This document shows positions 48,005 to 57,374 of a stretch of DNA of 64,000 bases, in pieces. The stretch is from CADEDH01 sp041394285. Lineage in GTDB: Bacteria; Actinomycetota; Acidimicrobiia; Acidimicrobiales; SZUA-35. The DNA lies in the NCBI GenBank assembly GCA_041394285.1, contig JAWKIL010000026.1:1-64000 (forward strand). The letters are read 5' to 3'. The position numbers and the translations under genes were made by a program. The number at the start of each line of letters is the position of its first letter. Within the stretch, counting starts at the first letter, position 1. The notes under the pieces are model-generated. The model had not been told where the DNA came from. It searched no databases and worked only from the letters and a program-made list of their open reading frames with translations.

Positions 48005-48779
48005 AGGACGGGTCGCGGCGCTCGTTGAAGGCGGCGATGCCTTCGCTCGCCTCCTCGGACTGGAACAGCTCGCGGGACCGCAGGGAGGTCCAGGCGAACC
48101 CGTCGGACCGGTTGAGGTTCGGCACCCGCCGGATCAGGTCCTTCGATGCAGCCAGGGCGATCGGCCCGCCCCGCACCACCATCGACACGTAGGCGTTCAC
48201 CGCGTCGTCGAGCTCGTCGGCCGGCACCGCCCTGTTGATGAGGCCCACCTCGGCCGCCCGGGCCGGGACGATCCGGTCTCCGGTGAGGAACAGCTCGCTG
48301 GCGTCGGCCCGCCGCAACTTGGGCAGGCACACCACCGAGATCACGGCCGGCGCCACCCCGATGCGCACCTCGGTGAAGCCGATCTTGGCGTCGTCGCGCA
48401 TCACCGACAGGTCGCACGACGCCACCAGGCCCACGCCGCCGGCCATGGCGTGGCCGTCGATGCGGCCGATCACCGGCTTGGGCGAGTCGAGGATCTGGTT
48501 CATGACGTCGAGGAACGTGCGCTGCGGCGTGGTCGGTGACACCCCCGGCGTGGCTGCCTTGAGATCGGCTCCGGCGCAGAACGTGTTGCCGGTGTTGGTG
48601 AGCACGATGGCCCGTACCCCGTCGTCGGCCTGGGCCCGGTCGAGGTTCCGGCTGAGGCTGTCGACCAGCAACTCGTTCAGGGCGTTCTTGCGTTCCGGCA
48701 TGTTCAGCGTGATCGTGGCGACGCCGCCGGCAACGGCGTACAGCGTCGGCTCGGTGCCCGGTTCCTGAGGGTTCGACAT
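47979..48779 (-). CDS. enoyl-CoA hydratase/isomerase family protein
   Basis: A 266-residue crotonase. TGNTFCAGADLKAATPG (about 63-79) and IDGHAMAGGVGLVASCDLSVM (about 105-125) form the oxyanion and acyl-binding region, with Glu in FTEVRIGVAPAVISV. Start ATG 48779. It hydrates or isomerises 2-enoyl-CoA, probably in beta-oxidation together with the acyl-CoA dehydrogenase in this window. The final codons of the gene lie within the amplified hairpin array. Confidence 0.9.
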   Translation of the reverse strand: MSNPQEPGTEPTLYAVAGGVATITLNMPERKNALNELLVDSLSRNLDRAQADDGVRAIVLTNTGNTFCAGADLKAATPGVSPTTPQRTFLDVMNQILDSPKPVIGRIDGHAMAGGVGLVASCDLSVMRDDAKIGFTEVRIGVAPAVISVVCLPKLRRADASELFLTGDRIVPARAAEVGLINRAVPADELDDAVNAYVSMVVRGGPIALAASKDLIRRVPNLNRSDGFAWTSLRSRELFQSEEASEGIAAFNERRDPSWIPEGDTH

Positions 48780-48832
48780 GGGCCACAGCATGGCGGACGA
48801 CCAGCCCCTTCGGCCACTGTGGCCCGTGCCGG

Positions 48833-48838
48833 TAGCCT
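48833..48838 (+). promoter_or_regulatory. -10 box TAGCCT of the HIT gene
   Basis: TAGCCT ends 7 nt before ATG 48846, supporting that start (an in-frame ATG at 48819 would lie upstream of the box). Confidence 0.5.
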
Positions 48839-48845
48839 CCCGGGC

Positions 48846-49268
48846 ATGGCTTCGATCTTCTCCCGAATCATCGCCGGCGAGATCCCGGGACGCATCGTGT
48901 GGGACGACGACACGTGTGTCGTCATGGTGGACATCCGGCCCCTCCACCCCGGACACTGCCTGGTGATCCCCAAGGCCGAGGTCGACCACTGGGTGGATCT
49001 CGACGAGGCCACCGCCACCCACCTCATGGCCGTGGCCCGCCACGTGGGCCGGGCCCAGCAGGCGGCCTTTCCCTGCGAGCGGATCGGCATGGTGGTGGCC
49101 GGCTACGAGGTGCCCCACACCCACATCCATGTGATGCCCACCGACTCGATGGCCGACTTCGACTTCCGCAACGCCGACCCCTCGGCCCGGGCCGACGCCC
49201 TCGACGAGGTGGCCGAGCGCCTTCGCTCGGCGCTGCGGGCCCAGGGCCACGGGGCCGTGGTGCGATAG
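48846..49268 (+). CDS. HIT family protein
   Basis: A 140-residue histidine-triad protein from ATG 48846. The catalytic motif HTHIHVMP is at residues 91-98, and the N-terminal SIFSRIIAGEIPGRIVWDDD and HPGHCLVIPKAEVDHWVDLD are typical of the Hint branch. Hint proteins hydrolyse adenosine 5'-phosphoramidates and related nucleotide conjugates. It is convergent with the downstream methyltransferase gene. Confidence 0.92.
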   Translation: MASIFSRIIAGEIPGRIVWDDDTCVVMVDIRPLHPGHCLVIPKAEVDHWVDLDEATATHLMAVARHVGRAQQAAFPCERIGMVVAGYEVPHTHIHVMPTDSMADFDFRNADPSARADALDEVAERLRSALRAQGHGAVVR

Positions 49269-49289
49269 GGGAGCGGGGCCCCGCCGCCC

Positions 49290-50087
49290 TCAGCGCTCGA
49301 ACCGCTGGGCCACCAGGGGATAGTCGAACACGATGTCGTCGCCCTGGCGGCGGGCGTCGACGCCGAGGCCGTGGCCGCCGACCGAGGCTTCGAACCGGGC
49401 CCGGACCCCGTCGTGGTCGGGCCCGTGGGAGTTGGCCAGCACAGCGTCGAGGCTGGCCGTGACCCGGTAGGGCACCACCTCGGTCAACCGCCAGCCCCGG
49501 CCGGTGAACAGGGCCTGCTGCTCGCCCGCCGTGAGATTCCGCACGTGTGACGGGTCGCGCCGGCGTTCCGCCTCGTCGTAGGCGGCGGCCGCCTCCCGAT
49601 CCTCGGTGGCGGCGAAGTCGACGATGACCAGGCGCCCCCCGGGCGCCGCCACCCGCCCCAGCTCGGCCGCCACCCGGTCGGGCTCGGCCGCGTGGTGGAG
49701 GGCATAGCGGTTCACCACCACGTCGAAGGCCCCGCGGGGGAACGGGAGCCGGTCCATTCGGCCCAGACAGAAGGCGGTGGTGGCCTCGTGGCCGGCGGCC
49801 CCGGCCCTCCCGGCGGCCAGCCGGAGCATGGCCGGGGTCAGATCCACGCCGGTCACGGCCGCCCCGTCGGCGGCCAGCCGGCAGGTCACGATGCCGGGGC
49901 CGCAGGCCACGTCGACCACCCGGTCGCCGGCACCGGCGGCGGCCAGACCGGCCAGCACGTCGAGCGCCCGCTCGTCGTTCACCACGGTCGCCCGGGCGAA
50001 CGCCTCGGCGTGCACCGTGAACTGGGCCACCGCCTCCCGCTCGATCCGCTCCGCCTCGCTTGCTGGCTGCCCCCCGGTGACCGTCAT
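49290..50087 (-). CDS. class I SAM-dependent methyltransferase
   Basis: A 265-residue protein. VVDVACGPGIVTCRLAADGAAVTGVDLTPAMLRLAA (about 57-92) is motif I and II, with NRYALHHAAEPDRVAAELGRVAAPGGRLVIVDF (about 130-162) typical of UbiE/COQ5-type or general methyltransferases. The N-terminal end is helical (ASEAERIEREAVAQFTVHAEAF). The substrate cannot be deduced, though menaquinone, small-molecule and lipid targets are possible. It is divergent from the diguanylate cyclase gene. Confidence 0.87.
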   Translation of the reverse strand: MTVTGGQPASEAERIEREAVAQFTVHAEAFARATVVNDERALDVLAGLAAAGAGDRVVDVACGPGIVTCRLAADGAAVTGVDLTPAMLRLAAGRAGAAGHEATTAFCLGRMDRLPFPRGAFDVVVNRYALHHAAEPDRVAAELGRVAAPGGRLVIVDFAATEDREAAAAYDEAERRRDPSHVRNLTAGEQQALFTGRGWRLTEVVPYRVTASLDAVLANSHGPDHDGVRARFEASVGGHGLGVDARRQGDDIVFDYPLVAQRFER

Positions 50088-50134
50088 GGGTCCGTTCTAC
50101 ACCTCGGGCTGTCGGGCGCCGATACCGGGGGCAG

Positions 50135-51892
50135 ATGTTGAGGGTCATGTCGCTGCGGGTGCGCCTGCTGCTGGCCGTGCTGGTGCCGGTGGCGGCCCTG
50201 ATCACGGTGGTGGGGTACGAGGCGGTGGCGCGCGCCGCGGTGGCGGCCGACGCCCGCTCCGAGCTGGCCCGCACCGAAGCCCTCGAACGGCTGGCCACCG
50301 CCCAGTCGCTGAACGTGCTGCCCGAACCGGCGACGGTGGCGGCCGACATCAGGGGGATGGGGGTCGGCGTCGACCCGCTCTACCAGCTCGTGCTCGACGG
50401 CTACTGGCGGACGTTCACGCTCGACTACCAGGCCGCCGACGACGCCCGACGCCAGATGGACGGCCCGGCCCGGGCGGTCATGGGCCAGGCGGCCTGGGAC
50501 GCCTTCGAACGCCAGCGGGCGGCGGTGGAGGAGCTGGTGGGGGCGGTCGACGGCGGGATGGTGGACCCGGCGCTCGTGGCCGCAGCCGAAGCTGCCCGTC
50601 GCGACGCCGATCTGAGCCTGGCCGATCTGGCCCAGGCCTCGTCGTCCGACGCCTGGATCACCTACATGAGCTCGATCGACGCCATGCGGGCCGGGCAGGT
50701 GGAGTTCGCCCACCTGTTCCCCACTCTGGCCGGCCTCCCGGTGGCCACCGCCGACCAGCTGGCGCAACTGTCGGGGGAACGGGCCAACGCCACCGAGCGG
50801 GTGGTGCTCGGCCTGCGCGCCGATCTGCGGACCCAGGTGGCCGACGTGCTGGCCTCCGACGACAACGTCCGGTGGACCGAGGCCGTGGCCCGGGGCCAGG
50901 ACATCGCCGCCGGGCGGGCCCAGCCGATGGAGCTGGGCGAGCTGACGGACCTGATGGGGCGGGCCCTCAACCTGCAGCAGCGCATCATGGATATCGCATC
51001 CCAGGCGCTGGCCCAGGTTCGGGCCGAGCTGGCCGCCACCGCCGCCAGCGCCGAGGGGTCGCGCCGTCAACTGCTCGCCTTCGGCGGCGGCTTCACCCTG
51101 CTGGCCCTCGCCCTCACCGGCTGGATCCTGCGGTCGATCACCGGGCCCCTGCGCCGCCTGACCGAACGGGTGGCGGCCGTGGCCAGCGGGGAGATCGAGG
51201 GCGACCGGGTGACGATCGGCGGCCACGACGAGCTGGCCCGCCTGGGGGCCACGATCGAGGACGTCGCCGACGGGCTCCGCCACCTGGAGCGCCAGATCAT
51301 GGCCATGACGGCCGGTGACCTCGACGATCCCAGCCTCCGGATGGCGGCCCCCGGCCCGGTGGGCGCCTTCGTGCAGCAACGGGTGGACGACCTGCGCCTG
51401 GCCAGCGGCCGGCTGCGGGTGGCGGCCTCGTCGGACCCGCTCACCGGCCTCCTCAACCGCCGGGCCCTCACCGAGGCCGTCCTCGGCCGGGGGCCGCGCT
51501 CCGGGGATCTGGGGGTGCTCTACCTCGACCTCGACCGGTTCAAAGCGGTGAACGACCGGCACGGCCACCACCACGGCGACGCCGTGCTCCAGGCGGTGGC
51601 GGCCCGGCTCAGCCGCCTGGTGCGGGAGGGTGACCTGGTGGCCCGGATCGGGGGCGACGAGTTCATCGTGGTGGTGGCGGGCATGAACGCCGACGCCGTG
51701 GCCGTGCTGACGAGCCGGATCGAGCTGGCGGTGACCGAGCCGATCTCCGTCGACGGTGTCCGGCACCGGGTCGGGTGCTCGATCGGGCTGTCGTGGTTGG
51801 GCCCGGCCGACGATCTGGCGGCGGCGCTGGAACAGGCCGACCGTCGGATGCTGGAGACGAAGTCCGACCGGCAGCGCAGGCACCGCCGCTGA
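50135..51892 (+). CDS. diguanylate cyclase with periplasmic sensor and HAMP
   Basis: A 585-residue membrane protein (start 50135, or 50147 with a better ribosome binding site). Two membrane helices (about 6-25 and 312-333) flank an extracytoplasmic all-helical sensor of about 280 residues. HAMP (about 334-388) follows, then a GGDEF domain: GGDEF at 506-510 preceded by the inhibitory I-site REGD (497-500). It makes cyclic di-GMP in response to an external signal and is subject to product inhibition. The downstream genes are broken regulators, so its local context is unclear. Confidence 0.92.
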   Translation: MLRVMSLRVRLLLAVLVPVAALITVVGYEAVARAAVAADARSELARTEALERLATAQSLNVLPEPATVAADIRGMGVGVDPLYQLVLDGYWRTFTLDYQAADDARRQMDGPARAVMGQAAWDAFERQRAAVEELVGAVDGGMVDPALVAAAEAARRDADLSLADLAQASSSDAWITYMSSIDAMRAGQVEFAHLFPTLAGLPVATADQLAQLSGERANATERVVLGLRADLRTQVADVLASDDNVRWTEAVARGQDIAAGRAQPMELGELTDLMGRALNLQQRIMDIASQALAQVRAELAATAASAEGSRRQLLAFGGGFTLLALALTGWILRSITGPLRRLTERVAAVASGEIEGDRVTIGGHDELARLGATIEDVADGLRHLERQIMAMTAGDLDDPSLRMAAPGPVGAFVQQRVDDLRLASGRLRVAASSDPLTGLLNRRALTEAVLGRGPRSGDLGVLYLDLDRFKAVNDRHGHHHGDAVLQAVAARLSRLVREGDLVARIGGDEFIVVVAGMNADAVAVLTSRIELAVTEPISVDGVRHRVGCSIGLSWLGPADDLAAALEQADRRMLETKSDRQRRHRR

Positions 51893-51975
51893 GCCGAACG
51901 GGCCCGGTCCCGGTCCATCGGTGGCGGGGCGGCGCCTCTACGCTGGGCCGGAGACGACCCCCCAGGAGGCGGCCC

Positions 51976-52218
51976 ATGCCCGAGACCACCGTCGAACGCC
52001 CGGCGGCAACGCCACCGGCGGGCCCGGCGCTTCCCCTCTGGCGGCGGGGACCGGTGGTCGTGGCCTTCTCCATGATCATGGTGTTCGTGTGCATGGCGGC
52101 CCTCCTCATCTGGCAGGCGAGCCACAGCGACTGGCGGCGCCAGCTTCCCCCGGTCGACGGGGTGACGGTCACCACCACCGCCTCACCCGCCGGCGCCGGC
52201 GAGGTCACCCGGCCGTGA
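51976..52218 (+). CDS. small single-span membrane protein
   Basis: An 80-residue ORF. A polar Pro-rich N-terminus is followed by one membrane helix (about 29-49, VVVAFSMIMVFVCMAALLIW) and an extracytoplasmic Thr/Ala-rich tail. The stop overlaps the GTG of the AraC-type gene by 4 nt (GTGA). No family recognised; CAGGAGGC precedes the ATG by about 7 nt. Its overlap with the regulator suggests a sensor-type partner, but this is inference. Confidence 0.55.
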   Translation: MPETTVERPAATPPAGPALPLWRRGPVVVAFSMIMVFVCMAALLIWQASHSDWRRQLPPVDGVTVTTTASPAGAGEVTRP

Positions 52219-52934
52219 TCGCCCCGGCCCTGCGGGGCCGGTTCGCCGGCCCGGCCGGCGAGCAGCTCCACGGCTGGTGGAGCGTGCCGGTGACCGCCAG
52301 CGGCATCGTGGTGCCCGACGGGGCCATCGACGTGATGTGGGCACCCGGTCGCCGGCCCTGGCTGGCCGGGCCCGATTCCCGGCCCCACCCGGTGTCGCTG
52401 GCCGCTGCCGGCTCGATGGTGGTCGGCGCACGCCTCCGGCCCGGGTTGGCGCCGGCCCTGCTCGGCGCCCCGGCCACTGCGGCCACCGACACCCTGCTGC
52501 CGCTGTCCGACCTGTGGCCGGCAGCCGTCGTCCGCCGGCTCGACGAGGAACTGGAGGGGCCGACGGGCCGGCCGGGGCGGCGCTGGCTCTGGCCCGGGCT
52601 GTGGTGACCGTGGCCGGGGCCGACCGGCGCCCCGACCCGGTGGTGACGGCGGCCGTCACCCAGCTGGAGCGGGGCGGTAGCACCCGAGGGCTGGGCCTGG
52701 GGCCCCGCCAGCTCCGACGCCGGTTCGGAGCGGCCATGGGTTACGGCCCGGCTTTCTACGGGCGGATCGCCCGCCTCGACCGCTTCAGCCGGCTGGTTGC
52801 CGTCTCCCCCTCCGGTGTCCCGCTGGCCCAACTGGCGGCGGCCGCCGGCTACTACGACGAGGCCCACCTGTGGCGGACTGCGTCGCCCTCACCGGCACAC
52901 CCCGGCCCGGTACCGGGCGGCGAAGACCGGATGA
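52215..52934 (+). pseudogene. AraC family regulator interrupted by frameshifts
   Basis: The GTG at 52215 overlaps the preceding gene. An AraC-like ligand domain (HGWWSVPVTASGIVVPDGAIDVMW, GLAPALLG, PLSDLW) runs to about 52580. The DNA-binding domain continues in another frame (GLGLGPRQLRRRFGAAMGYGPAFYGRIARLDRF, AAAAGYYDEAHL). After a further base is restored near 52872 and another near 52895 it ends GTTPARYRAAKTG. Three single-base deletions are needed to read one protein. They occur in C/G runs, so they may be sequencing errors or true decay. Confidence 0.7.
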
Positions 52935-52980
52935 CCGTTCCGTCCAATTCGGACCCAGGAGGCTGTTGCACACTGGGTCG

Positions 52981-53395
52981 ATGGAGATCCTTTTCGTAGC
53001 CGGCGTGGCCCCCATCGAGCCCGAGCCGGCCGCCGGCAAGCACTTCTACCGGGACATCCTCGGCCTCCCGTTGGCCGACGTGACCGACGACTACATCGCC
53101 GTCGACGGGTTCGGGGGGACGCGGCACCTCGGGGTCTGGCCCCTGGCCGATGCGGCCCGGTCCTGCTTCGGCACCGACACCTGGCCCTCCGACGTGCCCG
53201 TGCCCCAAGCCACGATCGAGCTGGAGGTGGGACGAGGTGGCGGTGGCGGCCGCCGCCACGGAGCTGGAGGCGGCCGGCCACCGGCTCCTCCACGGCGCCC
53301 GGACCGAGCCCTGGGGCCAGACGCTGGCCCGGCTGCTGGGCCCCGAGGGGCTGCTGATCGGTGTGTGCCACACACCCTGGCTGCACGAGGCCTGA
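52981..53395 (+). pseudogene. VOC family protein with one frameshift
   Basis: Starts MEILFVAGVAPIEPEPAAGKHFYRDILGLPL with a clear VOC first module. Near 53230 one extra G in a GGG run shifts the frame from IELEV into DEVAVAAAATELEAAGHRLLHGARTEPWGQTLARLLGPEGLLIGV, the expected second half. Length would be about 135 residues if corrected, normal for VOC. As it stands the ORF runs on into unrelated sequence. Confidence 0.7.
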
Positions 53396-53452
53396 GCCTC
53401 CCCCGGCCGGGAGGGGCTCAAGCCGGGCCGACTGCGGCCGACGGGTGCGCTC

Positions 53453-55264
53453 ATGACGCATCGCGTGCCTCTCCGGAGCCTGCAGGGTCGGCTCGTAGCC
53501 GCCTTCCTCGTGATCGGGCTGGCGCCCGTGGTGGTGGTGGGCTGGCTCGCCGTGGGCCAGGCCCGCCAGACCCTGGTCGATGCCGCCGGCGAGCGAATGC
53601 AGGTGGCGGCGGCCAACGCCGGCGACACCATCGATCGCAACCTGTTCGAGCGTTACGGCGATGTCCAGGCCTTCGCCGCCAACCCCAAGGCCCGGGGCAC
53701 GGGGGCCGAGGCCACCGAGATGGCCGACTTCTTCACCCACACCTACACCATCTACGACCTCATGCTGGTGGTCGGCCTGGACGGCCGGATCAAGGCTGCC
53801 AACACCGTCGATCACACCGGGATGCCCGTGCCCACCGCCCGGCTGGTGGGGACCGACGTGTCGGACCAGGCCTGGTTCCAGACGGTGGCCGGGGGCGGCA
53901 CCCCCGAAGGGGGCACCTTGTACAGCAGCGCCGAGCGGAATCCCCTGGTGAACGCCGTCTACGGTGACGATCGGATCACGCTGCCCTTCACCGCTCCCAT
54001 CTTCGACCCCGACGGGAAGATGGTGGGCATCTGGCACAATGACGCCTCGTTCGATCGCATCGTGGGCGAGATCATGTCGGGCACCCGCGACGACCTCCTG
54101 CGCAGCGGTGTCAGCTCGGTCCAGACGAAGTGCTGCTCGACGCCGACGGCGTCGTGCTCGCCTCGTCCGAGGGTGGCAGCCCCCTGCAGGACAACCTGAT
54201 CGACGCCGGCGCCGGGCGGCGGCCCGGGCGGTGGAGACCGACGCCGCCGGCTACCTGCAGGCCCGGGACGCCAGCGGTGCCATGGTGCTCGACGGTTACG
54301 CCCACGCCGACGGGGGCGCTCGGTCGCCGGCTACGGCTGGGGAGTGGTGGTGAGCCAGGACCGGGCGGCGGCCGCCGCCGGCGCCGATGGCCTCCGCAAC
54401 CTCGTCGTGGCCGTGACGGCGGCCGGCGCCATGATCATCCTCTTCGTCGCCCTGTGGCTGGCCCGCAGCGTGTCCAGCCCCATCCGGCGGGTGGCGGAGC
54501 GGGCCCGCAACGCGGCGGCGGAGCTGGCGGACGTGGCCGAGACGATGAACCAGAGCGCCGAGCGCACCTCCGACCGGGCCAACGCCACGTCGACCGTGGG
54601 GGCCGAGGTGTCGTCGAGCGTGTCGACGGTGGCCGCGGCGACGGTGGAGCTCGACGCCTCGTTCCGCCACGTGGCCGAGGTGGCGGTGGAAGCGTCGTCG
54701 ATCGCCACCGAAGCGGTTGACGCCGCCCGGGCCTCCTCGACCTCGGTGTCCCGCCTGGGCGACTCGAGCGGCGAGATAGGCGAGGTGATCGGCGTGATCC
54801 GCTCGGTGGCCCAGCAGACCAACCTGCTGGCCCTGAACGCCACGATCGAGGCGGCCCGGGCCGGTGAAGCCGGCCGGGGGTTCGCCGTTGTGGCCAACGA
54901 GGTGAAGGAGCTGGCCCAGCGCACGGCCCAGGCGACCGAGGCCATCTCCGAGCAGATCGACACGATCCGCAGCGACGCCGGGAACGTGGTCGACGCCAAC
55001 AGCCGCATCAGCGAGACGATCGACCGGATCCAGGAGATCTCCGGCACGATCGCCTCGGCCGTTGAGCAGCAGACGGTGGCCACGGCTGAGATCAGCCGGA
55101 GCGTGTCCCACGCCGCCGACGGCACCGGCGACATCGCCCGCAGCATGGCCGACGTGGCCGTCGCCGCCGACGAGACCCGCGACGCCGTGGGCGTCACCAT
55201 GGCATCGGCGGCCGAGATCGCCACCATGGCCGACGACCTGTTGGCCGTGGTGTCGGGCCGGTAG
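53453..55264 (+). pseudogene. methyl-accepting chemotaxis protein interrupted by three frameshifts
   Basis: The N-terminal part reads normally: a signal helix (about 13-32) and a Cache-type sensor (GLDGRIKAANTVDHTG...). Then three single-base losses, near 54128, 54205 and 54310, move the frame three times. The restored reading is VLLDADGVVLASSEGGSPLQ, then ARAVETDAAGYLQARDASGA, then VAGYGWGVVVSQDRAAAAAG. The C-terminal third (54344-55264) is intact: a membrane helix, HAMP and an MCP signalling hairpin (NATIEAARAGEAGRGFAVVA). A full-length product would be about 604 residues. It would sense a ligand and signal to CheA. Confidence 0.8.
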
Positions 55265-55331
55265 CGCGGGGCGGGGGCGCCGCCCCTGAACGCCGCCGGG
55301 CTGGTGGCCCCGGACCGGTTGTGAGCCTGGC

Positions 55332-56486
55332 TCAGAAGCCGAGGGACCGGCCCACGATCTCCTTCATGATCTCGTTGGTGCCGCCGTAGATGCGCTGCAC
55401 CCGGGCGTCCCGGAAGGCCCGGGCGATGGGGTACTCCTCCATGTAGCCGTAGCCGCCGAACAGCTGGAGGCAGCGGTCGACCACCCGGAACTCGAGGTCG
55501 GAGCACCACCACTTGGCTTCGGCCGCGTCGTCGGCCGACAGCTCGCCGTCCAGGTACGCCTGCGTCTGGCGGTCGATGAACACCTGGGCCACGTCGAGCT
55601 CGGTCTTCATCTCGGCCAGGGTGAACTTGGCGCTCTGGAACGAGCCGATGGGCTGGCCGAAGGCCTGGCGCTCCTTGCAGTACTCCACCGTCCAGCCGAA
55701 GGCGGCCCAGGCGTGGGCCACCGCCCCCACGGCCAGCGACAGCCGTTCCCGGGGCAGGTTGCGCACCAGGTGGAAGAAGCCCTGCCCTTCCTCGCCCCCC
55801 AACAGGTTGGCCGCCGGCACCCGAACATCGCTGAAGAACAGCTCGGCCGTGTCCTGGGCGTGCATGCCCACCTTGTCGAGGTTGCGGCCCCGGCTGAAGC
55901 CCTCCATGCCATCCTCCACGATCAGCAGGCTCATGCCCCGGTGGGCCTGGCTGGGATCGGTCTTGGCCGCCACGATCACCACGTCGGAGTTGATCCCGTT
56001 GGTGATGAACGTCTTGGCTCCGTTGAGGATGTAGCAGTCGCCGTCCCGGATCGCCGTGGTGCGGATCCCGGCCAGGTCGGAGCCGGTGCCCGGCTCGGTC
56101 ATGGCCACCGCCGCCATCAGCTGGCCCGAGGCCAGGCCGGGCAGCCACCGGGCCTTCTGCTCGTCGTCGGTGAGATCGGTGAAATACGGCAGGCAGATGT
56201 CGTTGTGCAGCGTGATGCACATGCCCGACGCCATCACCCCGGCCCGCTGGATCTCCTCGTCGATGATGACGTTGAAGCGGAAGTCGTCGACCCCGCCCCC
56301 GCCCAGCGATTCGGGGATCTCCATGCCCAGGAAGCCGTTCTCGCCGGCCCGGCGGAACATGGCCTTGTCGACGATGCCGGCCTGCTCCCAGGCATCGGCG
56401 TGAGGGACGATCTCCCGCTCCACGAATGCCCGGAACGACTCCCGGAACAGATCGTGCTCGGGACCGAACAAGGTGCGCTTCAGCAT
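55332..56486 (-). CDS. acyl-CoA dehydrogenase family protein
   Basis: A 384-residue flavin enzyme from ATG 56486, which has a -10 box 7 nt upstream. Landmarks: MTEPGTGSDLAGI (about 128-140), FITNGINSDVVIVAAKTD, a QFGRQAFGQPIGSFQSAKF-like segment, and C-terminal RIYGGTNEIMKEIVGR with the conserved Glu/Gly region. It oxidises acyl-CoA to 2-enoyl-CoA using FAD and an electron-transferring flavoprotein. It is convergent with the chemoreceptor gene. No ETF gene is adjacent. Confidence 0.92.
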   Translation of the reverse strand: MLKRTLFGPEHDLFRESFRAFVEREIVPHADAWEQAGIVDKAMFRRAGENGFLGMEIPESLGGGGVDDFRFNVIIDEEIQRAGVMASGMCITLHNDICLPYFTDLTDDEQKARWLPGLASGQLMAAVAMTEPGTGSDLAGIRTTAIRDGDCYILNGAKTFITNGINSDVVIVAAKTDPSQAHRGMSLLIVEDGMEGFSRGRNLDKVGMHAQDTAELFFSDVRVPAANLLGGEEGQGFFHLVRNLPRERLSLAVGAVAHAWAAFGWTVEYCKERQAFGQPIGSFQSAKFTLAEMKTELDVAQVFIDRQTQAYLDGELSADDAAEAKWWCSDLEFRVVDRCLQLFGGYGYMEEYPIARAFRDARVQRIYGGTNEIMKEIVGRSLGF

Positions 56487-56493
56487 CGCCGCC

Positions 56494-56499
56494 ACCGTA
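56494..56499 (-). promoter_or_regulatory. -10 box TACGGT of the acyl-CoA dehydrogenase gene
   Basis: Minus-strand TACGGT ends 7 nt before the ATG at 56486, supporting leaderless initiation. Confidence 0.45.
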
Positions 56500-56573
56500 C
56501 CGGCCGGCCCTCGGGCCCGGCCACTGCTCGGCCGGGGCCCCGTCTCGGCCGGGACCCTCCCCCGGCCGGCAGC

Positions 56574-56579
56574 TACGCT
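56574..56579 (+). promoter_or_regulatory. -10 box TACGCT of the thiamine pyrophosphokinase gene
   Basis: TACGCT ends 8 nt before ATG 56588, indicating a leaderless transcript. Confidence 0.45.
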
Positions 56580-56587
56580 GCTGGGCC

Positions 56588-57256
56588 ATGTCCAACGTGG
56601 TGCTGCTCCTGGCCGGGGGCAGCGAGCCAGGTTCCGAGCTGCTGGCGGCCCTGCCGGGTGACGGGGTGCGTTGCATCGCCGCCGACTCCGGGCTCGACCA
56701 CGCCCGGGCTCTGGGGCTGCGGCCCGAGCTCGTGGTGGGCGACCTCGACTCGGTCTCGCCCGCCGCCCTGGCCTGGGCCGAGGCCGAGGGCATCCCCGTC
56801 GAGCGTCACCCGGCGGACAAGGCCCCGACCGATCTGGGGCTGGCCCTCGTCCGGGCGGTGGCCCTGGCCCCCGACCGGGTGCTGGTGGCCGGGATCGGGG
56901 GCGGCCGGCTCGACCACTTCCTGGCCAACATCGGGGTGCTGGCCAGCCCCCGCTGGGCGGCCGTGGCCCTCGACGGCTGGATCGACGGGGCCCGTATCGC
57001 CGTGGTCCATCCGGGCCGGCCCCGGGTGCTGGACGGGGCACCGGGCGATCTCCTCAGTTTGTTACCGATCAACGGCGACGCCGTGGGCGTGTCGGTCACC
57101 GGGGTGACCTGGCCCTTGGCTGACGAGACGCTGGCGGCCAGCTCCAGCCGCGGCGTCAGTAACGTGTTTACCCAGGTCAGCGTCGTTGTGGAACTGTCTG
57201 GGGGTACCTTGTTGGCGGTGCGGCCGGCTCCTTCGGCATCCGCTGCCGGGGTTTGA
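56588..57256 (+). CDS. thiamine pyrophosphokinase
   Basis: A 222-residue enzyme from ATG 56588. VRCIAADSGLDHARALGLRPELVVGDLDSV (about 28-57) contains the characteristic DLDS substrate loop, HPADKAPTDLGLAL (about 76-89) the ADP-binding KDxTD-like region, and IGGGRLDHFLANIGVL the GGRxDH motif (about 107-122). It transfers pyrophosphate from ATP to thiamine to form thiamine diphosphate, the cofactor needed by the transketolase-like enzyme. A hairpin follows the stop. Confidence 0.93.
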   Translation: MSNVVLLLAGGSEPGSELLAALPGDGVRCIAADSGLDHARALGLRPELVVGDLDSVSPAALAWAEAEGIPVERHPADKAPTDLGLALVRAVALAPDRVLVAGIGGGRLDHFLANIGVLASPRWAAVALDGWIDGARIAVVHPGRPRVLDGAPGDLLSLLPINGDAVGVSVTGVTWPLADETLAASSSRGVSNVFTQVSVVVELSGGTLLAVRPAPSASAAGV

Positions 57257-57270
57257 CAACCCGCAGAATC

Positions 57271-57289
57271 GCCCACCGTCAAGGTGGGC
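57271..57289. terminator. hairpin after thiamine pyrophosphokinase gene
   Basis: Stem GCCCACC (57271-57277) pairs with GGTGGGC (57283-57289) around a GTCAA loop. There is no strong T run, so it is only a candidate terminator. Confidence 0.5.
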
Positions 57290-57374
57290 CGCCCGGCTTA
57301 GGCTTCATGAAATCTCAATACAGACCTGTGTGGGGCGCGAGGTCAGAGGCAGGCTGAGCCTGCAGGAGGACAAC

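Noticed and set aside
54110..54320. Programmed ribosomal frameshifting in the chemoreceptor
   Set aside because: Three separate one-base shifts without slippery sequences or pseudoknots are more consistent with errors or decay.
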